NCBI GenBank assembly: GCA_015075445.1
Contig: JABTUJ010000032.1
Coordinates: forward strand, 53,142-117,141
Direction of reading: 5' to 3'
Origin: Verrucomicrobiales bacterium
GTDB taxonomy: Bacteria > Verrucomicrobiota > Verrucomicrobiia > Limisphaerales > J093
DNA: 64,000 bases
Shown here: in pieces, positions 37,381 to 49,210 of the stretch
Layout: each line of letters starts with the position of its first letter
Position numbering within the stretch: the stretch's first letter is position 1
Made by a program: the position numbers and the translations under genes
Notes under the pieces: generated by a model
Seen by the model: only the letters and a program-made list of their open reading frames with translations
What the model was told of the DNA's origin: nothing
Database searches by the model: none

Positions 37381-38397
37381 ATGCCAGTTCGAGTAGGTCG
37401 GTTCGAAATGCCGAAGCGCCTCACGCGTGATGACGCGAGCGTTACGGCCACATACACCCGGTTCATCGCCGAGCCGTTCGAGACCGGATACGGCTACACC
37501 ATCGGCAATTCGCTGCGCCGGGTGCTGCTGTCCTCCCTCGAGGGGGCCGCCATCACCTCCATCAAGATCGACGGCGCCATGCACGAGTTCGCCACCGTCG
37601 AAGGCGTCGTCGAGGACGTCACCGACATCGTGCTGAACCTCAAGCAGGTGAAGTTCAAGGCCCACAGCCGCGATCCCCAGACCATCTTCCTCTCCGCTCA
37701 CAAGGAGGGGCCGGTCACCGCTGCCGACATCCAGCTCAACCAGAACCTCGAGTTGGTCAACCCCGACCAGTTGATCTGTACCCTCGACAAGAAGAAGAAG
37801 TTCCAGATCGAGATGGAGGTCCGCGTCGGCCGCGGCTTCTGCCCGGGTGACGAAAACAAGAAGCCCGACCAGAGCATCGGCGTCATCGCCATCGACTCGC
37901 TCTTCTCCCCCGTCACCCGCGTCCGCTACAGCGTCGAGGCCGCCCGCGTCGGGCAAAAGACCGACTACGACCGGCTCCTCCTCGATATCTGGACCGACGG
38001 CCGCCTCACCCCCGATGAAGCGCTCATCCAGGCCTCGGCGATCCTCCAGCGGCACCTCGACGTGTTCGTCGGCTACGACAAGAACGCCGTCGAGTTCGAG
38101 GAGGAGGAATCCCGGCAGGACGAGGAGCGGACCCGGCTGCGGAAGCTCTACAACATGAGCGTTAATGAGATCGAGTTGAGCGTTCGCGCCGCCAACTGCC
38201 TCAACAACGCGAACATCACCACCGTGGGCCAGCTCGCCATGAAGAGCGAAAGCGAGATGCTCAAGTACCGCAACTTCGGCAAGAAATCCCTCAACGAGAT
38301 CAAGGACAAGCTCGCCCACCTCGGCCTCACCCTGGGCATGAAGATCGATACCTCCCTGCTCGAGGGCCCGAAGGAACCCATCCCGAGCCTCTCCTGA
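37381..38397 (+). CDS. rpoA: RNA polymerase alpha subunit
   Basis: 338 residues from the ATG at 37381. N-terminal dimerisation domain with FETGYGYTIGNSLRRVLLSSLEGAAITSIKIDGAMHEF. C-terminal domain about 262-325 with NEIELSVRAANCLNNANITTVGQLAMKSESEMLKYRNFGKKSLNEIKDKL, which contacts UP elements and activators. An upstream in-frame start overlapping rpsD is rejected. Confidence 0.97.
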   Translation: MPVRVGRFEMPKRLTRDDASVTATYTRFIAEPFETGYGYTIGNSLRRVLLSSLEGAAITSIKIDGAMHEFATVEGVVEDVTDIVLNLKQVKFKAHSRDPQTIFLSAHKEGPVTAADIQLNQNLELVNPDQLICTLDKKKKFQIEMEVRVGRGFCPGDENKKPDQSIGVIAIDSLFSPVTRVRYSVEAARVGQKTDYDRLLLDIWTDGRLTPDEALIQASAILQRHLDVFVGYDKNAVEFEEEESRQDEERTRLRKLYNMSVNEIELSVRAANCLNNANITTVGQLAMKSESEMLKYRNFGKKSLNEIKDKLAHLGLTLGMKIDTSLLEGPKEPIPSLS

Positions 38398-38412
38398 CGC
38401 CCGTCTCCGCCT

Positions 38413-38823
38413 ATGCGCCACCTCAAACGCACCGCCAAACTGGGCCGCACCGGCGAGCATCGCAATCGCATGCTCGCCAACCTCGTGTGCAGCCTCATCA
38501 AGCATCGCCGGGTCACCACCACCCTGGCCAAGGCCAAGGCCGCCCGCTCGGTGGCGGAGAAGATGGTCACGCTCGCCAAGAGCGGTTCCCTGCACCATCG
38601 CCGCCTCGCCTCGGCCCGGCTGCACCAGGACGAAGAGGCCGTCCGCATCCTCTTCCGCGACATCGCCCCCCTCAACAAGGAGCGCCCGGGTGGCTATACG
38701 CGCATCGTCAAGCTGATGCACCGCCGCCAGGGAGACGCCGCCCCCGAGGCCATCCTCGAATGGGTCGAGGAAGGCACCCCCGCCCCGGCGGCGACTGCCC
38801 CCGAGACCAAGCCCGCCTCCTGA
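38413..38823 (+). CDS. rplQ: 50S ribosomal protein L17
   Basis: 136 residues: MRHLKRTAKLGRTGEHRNRMLANLVCSLIKHRRVTTTLAKAKA ... GGYTRIVKLMHRRQGDAAPEAILEWVEE with an Ala/Thr/Pro tail. Last gene of the superoperon; no terminator separates it from the next gene, 16 bases on. Confidence 0.96.
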   Translation: MRHLKRTAKLGRTGEHRNRMLANLVCSLIKHRRVTTTLAKAKAARSVAEKMVTLAKSGSLHHRRLASARLHQDEEAVRILFRDIAPLNKERPGGYTRIVKLMHRRQGDAAPEAILEWVEEGTPAPAATAPETKPAS

Positions 38824-38839
38824 TCTTCCACCCGTCGCT

Positions 38840-40198
38840 TTGAAAACCGGAATCCGCCGTCGCTCGTTCCTGCGCCATACGGGTCTGGGTGGCGCGGGCG
38901 TCCTCCTCCTGTCCAACGCCCGCCTCGCCTTCGCAGCCGAGGCCAATAGCCGCCTCCACGTCGCCGGCGTGGGCGTGGCCGGCCAGGGGCGCGGTAACCT
39001 GGATAACATCGCCGGTGCCGGCGCGGCCATCGTCGCCCTCTGCGATGTCGATCAACGCTACGCGGCCGACACCTTCAAGAAGTACCCAGAGGCACGGGCC
39101 TTTACCGACTTCCGCCGCCTCCTCGACGACCTCGGAGCGTCGGTCGATGCCGTGGTCGTCTCCACCCCCGACCACACGCACGCCGTCGCCGCCGTGGCAG
39201 CCATGCAGCGCGGCAAGCACGTGTTCTGCGAAAAGCCGTTGACCCGCACCGTGCGCGAAGCCCGGGCGATGCGCGAAGCGGCCCGCAAACACCGCGTGGT
39301 GACCCAAATGGGCAACCAGGGCTCCGCTTCAGACGGCCTGCGGCGCGGCACGGAGCTCGTCCTGGACGGTGTGATTGGCGAGGTGCGGGAAGCCCACGTC
39401 TGGTTCGACGGCGGCAACAGCCCCCTCGAGCGGCCGAAGGACACGCCGCCGGTGCCGGCGACTCTGGATTGGGATCTCTGGCTTGGGCCGGCGGAGTTCC
39501 GCCCCTATCACCCCAGCTATCTCCCCGGAAGCTGGCGCGGGTGGCGCGCGTTCGGCAGCGGGATCGTGGGGGATTTCGGTTGTCACACCGGCAATCTCAT
39601 GTTCCGCGCCCTGAACCTGGCGGCACTGTGGGAGGCCCCAACCAATCCGTTGGCGGACCGTCGAGTCATCCGGGTGCAGGCCTGGCCGTCCGAGGTCGAT
39701 GCCGAAGGTTACCCTCGGGCGCTCAAAGCCGTGGTGGAACTGCCCGCGCGAGGCTCGTTGCCGCCCGTGAAATTGACCGTCTGGGCAAAGGACAAACCGC
39801 CGGCCGACCTGTTGCTGGGCTACCCGCAACAGGGTTGGGGCGACCTGCTCATCGGCTCCAAGGGCTCGATCTACTCCGAGTGTCCCTGGAACACGCGCTA
39901 CACCCTCCTGCCCGAGGAGCGGTTTGACGGAACCCCCGCCGGCGCTCCCCAGCGACTCCCGCGCTCGATTGGCCACCACCGCGAATGGGTGGAAGCCTGC
40001 AAGGGCAACGGCCGCACCTTCTCCTCCTTCGACATCGGTGGACCCCTCACCGAACTGATGCAGTTGGTCAACGCCGCGACCCTCGAGGAAGGCCCGCTCG
40101 ACTACGACCCCTTGGCCGGTCGGATCCTCAACCACGACCGCGCCAACGCCCGCTTGCATCGCGAGTACCGGCCGGGTTGGTCGCTCGGCGACGTTTGA
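38840..40198 (+). CDS. Tat-exported Gfo/Idh/MocA-family oxidoreductase
   Basis: 452 residues, starting at TTG (MKTGIRRRSFLRHTGLGG). The twin-arginine motif RRRSFL and hydrophobic stretch to about residue 32 mark Tat export with folded cofactor. The Rossmann dinucleotide motif is GVGVAGQGRGN near 43-53. The family's EKP motif is E131-K132-P133 (FCEKPLTRTV), Lys132 being the usual catalytic/cofactor contact. GDFGCHTGNLMF fits the C-terminal domain. Sugar or inositol-type substrate is unknown. Such exported paralogues are abundant in Verrucomicrobia and Planctomycetes. Start chosen because it places the Tat motif at the N-terminus. Confidence 0.85.
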   Translation: MKTGIRRRSFLRHTGLGGAGVLLLSNARLAFAAEANSRLHVAGVGVAGQGRGNLDNIAGAGAAIVALCDVDQRYAADTFKKYPEARAFTDFRRLLDDLGASVDAVVVSTPDHTHAVAAVAAMQRGKHVFCEKPLTRTVREARAMREAARKHRVVTQMGNQGSASDGLRRGTELVLDGVIGEVREAHVWFDGGNSPLERPKDTPPVPATLDWDLWLGPAEFRPYHPSYLPGSWRGWRAFGSGIVGDFGCHTGNLMFRALNLAALWEAPTNPLADRRVIRVQAWPSEVDAEGYPRALKAVVELPARGSLPPVKLTVWAKDKPPADLLLGYPQQGWGDLLIGSKGSIYSECPWNTRYTLLPEERFDGTPAGAPQRLPRSIGHHREWVEACKGNGRTFSSFDIGGPLTELMQLVNAATLEEGPLDYDPLAGRILNHDRANARLHREYRPGWSLGDV

Positions 40199-40244
40199 CG
40201 CCGGGGCCAACTCCTGTTGCGCAGGTCCTCTTCCGTCGGTCCTC

Positions 40245-40316
40245 CTCTTGCTCTTGCTCTTGCTCTTGCTCTTGATCCACCGCAGAGAGTAGGAGAGAGA
40301 GCAAGAGCAGGAGCAG
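40245..40316. repeat. hexanucleotide tandem repeat with imperfect inverted copy
   Basis: Five perfect copies of CTCTTG occupy 40245-40274. After 20 bases, a purine-rich complementary stretch (AGAGCAAGAGCAGG and neighbours, about 40297-40316) could pair with it. It lies in the noncoding gap between two convergent genes. Confidence 0.8.
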
Positions 40317-40364
40317 GGGCGGGAAGGGCGTGAGACAGAACCCCGGCTGCCTCGCCGGCTGATC

Positions 40365-40436
40365 CTCTGTGTCCTCCTGAGCTCTGTGCTGAACCCGGGT
40401 CCGGTTTTTCAGCACAGAGCTCCGCAAGACACAGAG
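40365..40436. terminator. large cruciform between convergent genes, likely bidirectional terminator
   Basis: Inner arms 40379-40393 and 40408-40422 are a perfect 15-bp inverted repeat. Outer arms CTCTGTGTC (40365-40373) and GACACAGAG (40428-40436) extend it. The loop contains five T. A second small hairpin GCAGGCT/AGCCTGC lies at 40464-40480. The site separates the plus-strand oxidoreductase from the minus-strand NYN gene. Confidence 0.6.
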
Positions 40437-40499
40437 AACAACCGCAGCGGACAGCCACTAGCGGCAGGCTGGAAGCCTGCTCCCCAGGCCGGGCTGCGC

Positions 40500-41306
40500 C
40501 TACCCGCCCGCCAGCACCGTGTAGCCGCCGGATTTCTTGTCGGGCTCGAGCTTGAGCAGGCCGCGATGCTGCGCTTCGAGGAGCAGATCGTTGAAGGAGC
40601 GGAAACCGTAGAAGCGCTCGTTGAACCCGGGGTTCCGACGCTTGATGGCCTGCTTGATCATCGATCCCCAGATGTGCTCGTCTTCGTCGCGTTCTTCCGT
40701 GATCGCATCCAGGGTTTCCAGCACCAGATCGAGCGCTTCATCGGTGGATGCTGTTTTGCCCGCGTCGCCGGCGGGCCGGGCGCTGCCTGACTTGCTGGTC
40801 CCGTGGCGCTGCCGCGCCTTGGAAGCCTCGGCCCGGACGAGGTCATCGTAGTACAGGAACTCGTCGCAGTTCTTGATGAACAGATCGGACGTCGAGGTCT
40901 TGACGCCCATCCCGACGACGGTCTTGGCGTTCTCCCGCAGCTTGCTCACCAGGGGCGAGAAGTCCGAGTCGCCGCTCAGGATCACGAACGTGTCCACGTG
41001 CCCCTTCGTGTAGCAGAGATCCAGCGCGTCCACGACCATCCGGATGTCGGCCGAGTTCTTGCCCGACTGGCGGAGGTGAGGGATCTCGATCAGCTCGAAA
41101 GCGGCTTCGTGGAGGTCGCGCTTGAACTCCTTGTAACGGTCGAAGTCGCAGTAGGCCTTCTTGACCACGATGTGGCCCTTGAGCAGAAGGCGCTCGAGCA
41201 CCTTGTGGATGTCAAACCGCGGGTAGTGGGCGTCGCGTGCCCCGAGCGCGATGTTTTCGAGGTCGAGGAACACCGCCATCGTGGCGTCGGTGTCGGGTGT
41301 GCTCAT
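40500..41306 (-). CDS. NYN domain protein with C-terminal LOTUS/OST-HTH domain
   Basis: 268 residues from the ATG at 41306. The N-terminal NYN (PIN-like) nuclease fold carries acidic residues Asp15 (VFLDLENIALG), Asp87 (GKNSADIRMVVDALDL) and Asp113/Asp115 (ILSGDSDFSPLV), a plausible metal site. After an Ala/Ser-rich linker, residues about 205-266 (IWGSMIKQAIKRRNPGFNERFYGFRSFNDLLLEAQHRGLLKLE) match the OST-HTH/LOTUS fold that binds RNA. An RNA-processing role is inferred. It starts 11 bases after aceE and is probably co-transcribed. Earlier in-frame starts lie within aceE and are rejected. Confidence 0.8.
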   Translation of the reverse strand: MSTPDTDATMAVFLDLENIALGARDAHYPRFDIHKVLERLLLKGHIVVKKAYCDFDRYKEFKRDLHEAAFELIEIPHLRQSGKNSADIRMVVDALDLCYTKGHVDTFVILSGDSDFSPLVSKLRENAKTVVGMGVKTSTSDLFIKNCDEFLYYDDLVRAEASKARQRHGTSKSGSARPAGDAGKTASTDEALDLVLETLDAITEERDEDEHIWGSMIKQAIKRRNPGFNERFYGFRSFNDLLLEAQHRGLLKLEPDKKSGGYTVLAGG

Positions 41307-41317
41307 GCGGCTGGGAG

Positions 41318-44051
<2,734 letters not shown>

Positions 44052-44246
44052 GCGCCACGCGCGCAGGAATCCTTCGTGGACGGCAACTGCGGACCGGGGC
44101 CGCGTCTGCCTCTGACCATAGCGCTTTCGTTGCGGCCGACAATCCTTACCTCATCTTCCCACCGCGCCGTCCTTGAACCCCGCCCCCGTTCGGCGTAGAA
44201 GCGTCCGGCGGCCGGGGAACGCCTCCCCCTCCCGCCCGCCCTGTCG

Positions 44247-44963
44247 ATGCACTACCTCGATCTCACGCTCCCCACCCCCGCCGAGAACCTCGCGCTCGAC
44301 GAAGCGCTCTGGGAGGCCGGCGAGCAGGATGGTGTCGAACGACTGCGGTTCTGGGAGTCCCCAGCCCCATTTGTCGTGCTCGGCTATGCCAACCGTGTCG
44401 CGTCGGAAGTCGACCTCGCGGCGTGCCGACTGCGCGGCATCCCGGTCCTGCGACGCATCACCGGCGGCGGCACCGTGCTCCAGGGCCCGGGTTGCCTCAA
44501 CTACACCCTGATCCTGCGCGTGACACCCGACGGCCCGACCTCCGGAATCCCGTCCACCAACCGGTACATCATGCACCGGCACGCCGCGGCCCTCACGACC
44601 ACCTTGGGTAAGCCCGTCCGCTGCTGCGGCGACACGGACCTCGCGCTTGAAGGTCGCAAGTTCTCGGGTAACGCGCAGCGGCGCGGCCGACGGGCGTTGC
44701 TGTTCCACGGCACCTTCCTGCTCGGGATGGATGCGAACCTGGTACGGGCGGTGTTGCCGATGCCCACGCGCCAACCGCCCTACCGATCCGGTCGGTCGCA
44801 CGACGATTTCCTCACGAACCTCGGCGTCAAAACCGTCACAATCCAACAGGCCCTCCGTCAGGCCTGGGCCGCCACGGACCCGGACGCGCCGCCGCCGCTG
44901 GACCGCGTGTCGGCGTTGGTGGCCACGAAGTACGAGCGCCCGGAGTGGGTGTTCCGGTTCTGA
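44247..44963 (+). CDS. lipoate-protein ligase A-like protein
   Basis: 238 residues with the biotin/lipoate ligase fold: NLALDEALWEAGEQDGVERLRFWESPAPFVVLGY, RRITGGGTVLQGPGCLNYTLIL (lipoyl-AMP loop) and the catalytic Lys in GRKFSGNAQRRGRRALLFHGTFLLG. It would attach lipoate or octanoate to E2-type lipoyl domains. The divergent aceE supports that substrate. It lacks the small C-terminal accessory domain of E. coli LplA, so it may be an octanoyl/lipoyl transferase-type paralogue. Confidence 0.8.
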   Translation: MHYLDLTLPTPAENLALDEALWEAGEQDGVERLRFWESPAPFVVLGYANRVASEVDLAACRLRGIPVLRRITGGGTVLQGPGCLNYTLILRVTPDGPTSGIPSTNRYIMHRHAAALTTTLGKPVRCCGDTDLALEGRKFSGNAQRRGRRALLFHGTFLLGMDANLVRAVLPMPTRQPPYRSGRSHDDFLTNLGVKTVTIQQALRQAWAATDPDAPPPLDRVSALVATKYERPEWVFRF

Positions 44964-45053
44964 AGGGGTGGTAAGCAGGGCCCCAAAGCCCGGTGTCTTG
45001 CCACGTTCCAGGAAGGTCCACCCGGTTCACACAGCGCCCGGCGGTCGGGACAG

Positions 45054-45255
45054 CGCACTCCAAACGCGTTGCGCATGCCAGACGTGGTGGAAGTCGCGAA
45101 GCGTCTGGAGTGCGCGCGGTTGACCGCCGCTTTGCGTAAGGGGACGAAAAGCGCCGCTGGAAGACGCCGCACTCCAAACGCGTTGCGCATGCCGGACCGT
45201 GGGGGGTCGCGAAGCGTCTGGAGTGCGTGCGGTTGACCGCCGCTTTGCGTAGGCG
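45054..45255. repeat. two tandem copies of a long hairpin repeat, period 114 bp
   Basis: Copies at 45054-45140 and 45168-45255 share CGCACTCCAAACGCGTTGCG, GTCGCGAAGCGTCTGGAGTG and GGTTGACCGCCGCTTTGCGT. Within each, the first and second elements are near-perfect reverse complements, so each copy folds into an imperfect hairpin of about 60 bases. Reading frames through it on the minus strand are low-complexity artefacts. Confidence 0.85.
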
Positions 45256-45285
45256 GAGGACACGGACCCGATACGCTGACACCGG

Positions 45286-45328
45286 CTATGCTGACTACGC
45301 TGACTCGTTCATCGCTGAGTCAGCATAG
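45286..45328. repeat. inverted repeat upstream of the PQQ-like gene
   Basis: CTATGCTGACT (45286-45296) and AGTCAGCATAG (45318-45328) are perfect 11-bp arms around a 21-base loop. A further hairpin CATCCTG/CAGGATG lies at 45465-45484. No gene was seen between 44964 and 45599 besides these repeats. Confidence 0.7.
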
Positions 45329-45599
45329 AATGTCGCGCGACGTCCGTGCGCCGGAACCTGGCTGTGTTCACAAGTGACTCGGAGGCAACGCGCCCACTGT
45401 GCCGCGGCCCTTCTGGCATGTCCTATGCATACGCTGCCTGGTTGCTCATGAACACTCACACGAACATCCTGCGTTTTCAGGATGAGCCTTGCCGATTCGG
45501 TGCCTGTGTGCGATGGGTCTGCTACTGTCACCCGGTGCGTCGAGTCGTCTCGCTCCAGCCAACCACCGCGCGCAGCAACCAGACGCGAGGATCCAGGTC

Positions 45600-48500
45600 A
45601 TGAACGCGACCCCATTTCGCCGGAACGGCCCGTGGCCCAACCGCCCGGCTTGGCCCAGGAGGAACCCCTCGCCGTCGTTTGCGCCGCCTGCGCCTGCGCG
45701 TGCGCAGAGTCGCACTGCTTACGGCGTGGGTGTCGCCTTCGCGGGTGCTCCCAGCCCCGCCGACCTGATCCGCTCCTTCAGCGTGCCGCGGGGTATCATC
45801 GTCTGCGTTGGCGAGGGCGCCACCGCCTCCGCGCTGGCCCTGGCGCGGGAGACGGAATTCATCGTCTACTGTCAGTTTACTGACGTGGCGACGGCCGAGG
45901 CCGAACGACGCGCCATCGACCGGGCAGGCTTCTATGGCACCCGCGTGTTCGTCGGCGAACGCGATTCGAACCATCTGCTCCTGGCCGATGACATCGCCGA
46001 TGGCCTGGTGGCGGCCTCGGACGCCCTCTTGCCGGAAGCAGAGGCGCTGCGCGTGGTTCGTCCGGGCGGGAAGGTGTGGCTGGGTGATCGTCAGCTCACC
46101 AAACCGATCCCGGCGGGTATCGACGACTGGTCCCATCCCTATCATGGCCCGGACAACAATCCGGTATCCCGCGACCAGGTGATCCGCGCGCCGTACCTGA
46201 CTCAGTTCCTGGCCGATCCGAGATACGCGCCGCTGCCGCAGGTGGCGGTGGCCGCCGGAGGACGGGTGTTCAAGGCGTTCGGCCACATCGCCTTCAAGCT
46301 GCGGGAGGAACCCTGGCTCAACACGCTGGCAGCCTTCAACGGCTACAACGGCACGCTGCTCTGGCAGCGCGCGATCCCCCCAGGCATCATGGTGCATCGG
46401 AACACGCTCATTGCCACGCCGACAGCCGTCTATTACGGGGACGACACGTCCTGCAAAGTCTATGACGCGGCCACCGGCGAACTGCGCGAGGAGATGGTCC
46501 CTCCGGCGGAATTGACCGACGGGACGTTCTGGAAATGGATGGCACTCGAGGGCGGCGTGCTCTACGCGCTAGTCGGGCAGAACGAGCAGCGCGACCCGGT
46601 GGTTCGCCCGCGGCTGAGCATCCATGGGTGGCCCTGGGATCCTCTCTCGCCCGGCTTCAACCAGCCGACCAACCCGTGGGGCTACGGCCGCACCCTGCTG
46701 GCCATGGATCTCCGGACCCGACGCGTGCTCTGGCATTACCGGGAAGAGGAGCCGATGGACAGCCGCGCGCTCTGCCTCAAGAACGGACGCCTCTACGCCT
46801 TCCGCTTCGGGGCTTACCTGACCTGCCTCGACACCGCGACGGGCAAGGTCATCTGGCGTCACACCAAGGGGACAACTCCCGACCTGTTCAGGGCGTTGGG
46901 GAGCTACCTGCAGCGACAGGGGCCCTGGGAAAACTGGCGCACCACGGCCTACCTGAAATGCAACGACCAGGCCCTGTACTTCGCCGGCCCATGCATGAAC
47001 AGGCTCCTTGCCTTGGCCGCAAGCGATGGGCGTGTGCTCTGGTCGCATCCCTATAACAACTACCAGTTGCTGCTCCTGGACGACGCGGTCGTGGGCATCA
47101 GCGGCACCCTGGACTCCGCTCCCAGCCGCAGGTTCCACCCCTTCACGGGTGACATCCTCTCCGCCATCAAGGTCGGTCGGATGGCCTGTACCCGGCCCAC
47201 GGCGTACCCGGAGGCGGTGTTCTTCCGCTGTGTCGAGGGATCGACCCGGCTCGACCTGGCAACGGACCGACCCCAGTTGGTCTCGCCGATGCGCGCCCAG
47301 TGCCACGACGGCGTGACCATCGCCCACGGCCGGCTCTATTGGTGGCCTTCCGTCTGCGACTGCAACCTGACCCTCTATGGCATCACCTGCCTCGGCCCGG
47401 CAGGCGACTTCGCCTTCAGCCAGCAAGCCATCGAGTCGGAACGGTTGGAAGTCGGTGAGGGCCTCGCTGGCGCAGCCCACCCGGCGGTTGGCCCTGAACC
47501 TCCCTCCCTCCATCGCGGCCGTCCCGACACGGACGGGGAGCACACGCGCCCTCGCGTGTCCCGAGCGGCGCCCTCGCCGGTCGGATCCCCCTCCCCCAGC
47601 CCAACCGGCCTGCCGGACGGCGCCAGGCCGGCGGGAGCGACCACCGGGGCGTTGGTCACCAGGCCCGAGGATTGGCCCACGTTCCGCGCGGACAACACGG
47701 GCTCAACCACTTCTGCGGTGGCCGTGCCCGAGGTGGCGCGCCTCGCGTGGCAAACCCGCCCCACACCCGGCGTGACCCCGACCAGCCCGACGGCCGTGGG
47801 TGACCGGGTCTTTGTCGCCGGTTCGGACGGCATGGTCCGCGCCTTCGACGCGAGCACCGGTCAACCCGCCTGGACGGCCTTCACGGGGGGCGCCGTGCTG
47901 TATCCGCCGACGATCGGGGAAGGGCGGGCTTTGGTGGGCGCCGGGGACGGCTGGACTTACGCCCTCGACGCCAGGACGGGACAGCGGCTCTGGCGGTTCC
48001 GGGCCGCCCCGTCCGAACGGCGCATCCCGGTCTATGGCTCACTGCGCTCGACGTGGCCGGCAGCCAGCGGTGTCCTGCTCCAGGACGGCCTCGCCTACGT
48101 CGCCGCGGGGATCGTCAACTACGACGGCACCCACGTCTATGCCCTCGACGCCGCCACCGGCCGGATCCGATGGCAGAACCACAGCTCCGGCCATCTCGAC
48201 CCCGAATCGCGCACCGGCGTGAGTGTGCAGGGCCACCTGGGCTTCCTCAACGGCAAGCTCTACCTGCCAGGGGGGAATGCGCTGTCCCCGGCCATGTACG
48301 ACGCCGCCACCGGGCAGTGCTTGAATGACACCAACCAACTCCACCAGACGGTGGCCAACGACGTGCCGTGGACCACGGCTCCCCGCGGGGCGGAGCTCTT
48401 CCGGATCGAGAACCAGATGTTCGTGAGCGGCAAACCCCTGTACTCCCATCCGCAATACCCGGTGTATGACGAGACGGTGCTGAACAAGGTTCTGGTCACG

Positions 48501-49082
48501 TCCACGCGGGATCGGGACGTCTTTTGGGTCAGCCGGATGGCCGGCAACCTCCACCGCGTTCTGTGCTTTTCACGCATCGAGGACCAGCGCGAAAGGCGCC
48601 TGTTGAGTTCTTGGACCAACGGCGTGGTCGCTGGGGTCTCTCCGGTCTGGTGGAAACTCTCCCCGGGCACGGTCGCCTTCGCCCTGGCCCAGAACGCCGC
48701 GCTCGTGGCCACCACCAACCAACTGCGTGCCCTTGCCTTGTCGGACGGAACGACCGCGTGGTCGTTCGCACTGCCGGCACCTCCCGTGCCGTGGGGACTG
48801 GCGGTCAACCGGCATGGATCCGTCCTGCTGGCGCTCGAGGACGGGCGGTTGCTGGCCATCGGACCGGCGCTCGGTCCGCTCCTGATCACCCGGGACGCGG
48901 ACGACGTGGTCCTGTCCTGGAACGGTGCCGGCCGCTTGCAGGTCACGTCGTCACTGACGCCGGCGGTCTGGACCGATCTGGCCGGAGCGGCCAGCCCCCA
49001 TAGGCTCCATCCCGTCCGCGGAGAACGCTACTACCGGCTGGCGGAGGCGGAGGCCAAGGCCTTGCACCAAAGGCTCAAATGA
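45600..49082 (+). CDS. PQQ-like beta-propeller protein with N-terminal Rossmann-like segment
   Basis: 1,160 residues from the ATG at 45600 (an earlier TTG at 45489 is in frame). After a Pro/Arg-rich start, residues about 50-170 read IIVCVGEGATASALALARE ... VVRPGGKVWLGD, resembling a degenerate methyltransferase-like Rossmann unit. Two blocks of PQQ/BamB-like blades follow, about 210-600 and 690-1080, with repeats such as LYAFRFGAYLTCLDTATGKVIWRH and VRAFDASTGQPAWTAFTGGAVLYPPTIGEGRALVGAGDGWTYALDARTGQRLWRF. They are joined by a Pro/Gly linker. The C-terminus is the 'W ... YYRL' module shared with neighbouring proteins. No clean signal peptide is visible; function is unknown. Confidence 0.75.
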   Translation: MNATPFRRNGPWPNRPAWPRRNPSPSFAPPAPARAQSRTAYGVGVAFAGAPSPADLIRSFSVPRGIIVCVGEGATASALALARETEFIVYCQFTDVATAEAERRAIDRAGFYGTRVFVGERDSNHLLLADDIADGLVAASDALLPEAEALRVVRPGGKVWLGDRQLTKPIPAGIDDWSHPYHGPDNNPVSRDQVIRAPYLTQFLADPRYAPLPQVAVAAGGRVFKAFGHIAFKLREEPWLNTLAAFNGYNGTLLWQRAIPPGIMVHRNTLIATPTAVYYGDDTSCKVYDAATGELREEMVPPAELTDGTFWKWMALEGGVLYALVGQNEQRDPVVRPRLSIHGWPWDPLSPGFNQPTNPWGYGRTLLAMDLRTRRVLWHYREEEPMDSRALCLKNGRLYAFRFGAYLTCLDTATGKVIWRHTKGTTPDLFRALGSYLQRQGPWENWRTTAYLKCNDQALYFAGPCMNRLLALAASDGRVLWSHPYNNYQLLLLDDAVVGISGTLDSAPSRRFHPFTGDILSAIKVGRMACTRPTAYPEAVFFRCVEGSTRLDLATDRPQLVSPMRAQCHDGVTIAHGRLYWWPSVCDCNLTLYGITCLGPAGDFAFSQQAIESERLEVGEGLAGAAHPAVGPEPPSLHRGRPDTDGEHTRPRVSRAAPSPVGSPSPSPTGLPDGARPAGATTGALVTRPEDWPTFRADNTGSTTSAVAVPEVARLAWQTRPTPGVTPTSPTAVGDRVFVAGSDGMVRAFDASTGQPAWTAFTGGAVLYPPTIGEGRALVGAGDGWTYALDARTGQRLWRFRAAPSERRIPVYGSLRSTWPAASGVLLQDGLAYVAAGIVNYDGTHVYALDAATGRIRWQNHSSGHLDPESRTGVSVQGHLGFLNGKLYLPGGNALSPAMYDAATGQCLNDTNQLHQTVANDVPWTTAPRGAELFRIENQMFVSGKPLYSHPQYPVYDETVLNKVLVTSTRDRDVFWVSRMAGNLHRVLCFSRIEDQRERRLLSSWTNGVVAGVSPVWWKLSPGTVAFALAQNAALVATTNQLRALALSDGTTAWSFALPAPPVPWGLAVNRHGSVLLALEDGRLLAIGPALGPLLITRDADDVVLSWNGAGRLQVTSSLTPAVWTDLAGAASPHRLHPVRGERYYRLAEAEAKALHQRLK

Positions 49083-49210
49083 CGCTTCGAATCCCGCCCC
49101 AGATTCCCGCGGCCCCCACGGGCGCCTGCCTCACTCCGGCCCACTCAGCCATCCCCGCGTCAGAAGCCGGTCCTGGCACGGGCCGATGACCAACAAGCAA
49201 GTGCTGACGT

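Noticed and set aside
44836..45282. Overlapping minus-strand frames with repeated 'RRFAT ... ATRLECG' text
   Set aside because: Translations of the 114-bp hairpin repeat, a known source of spurious proteins.
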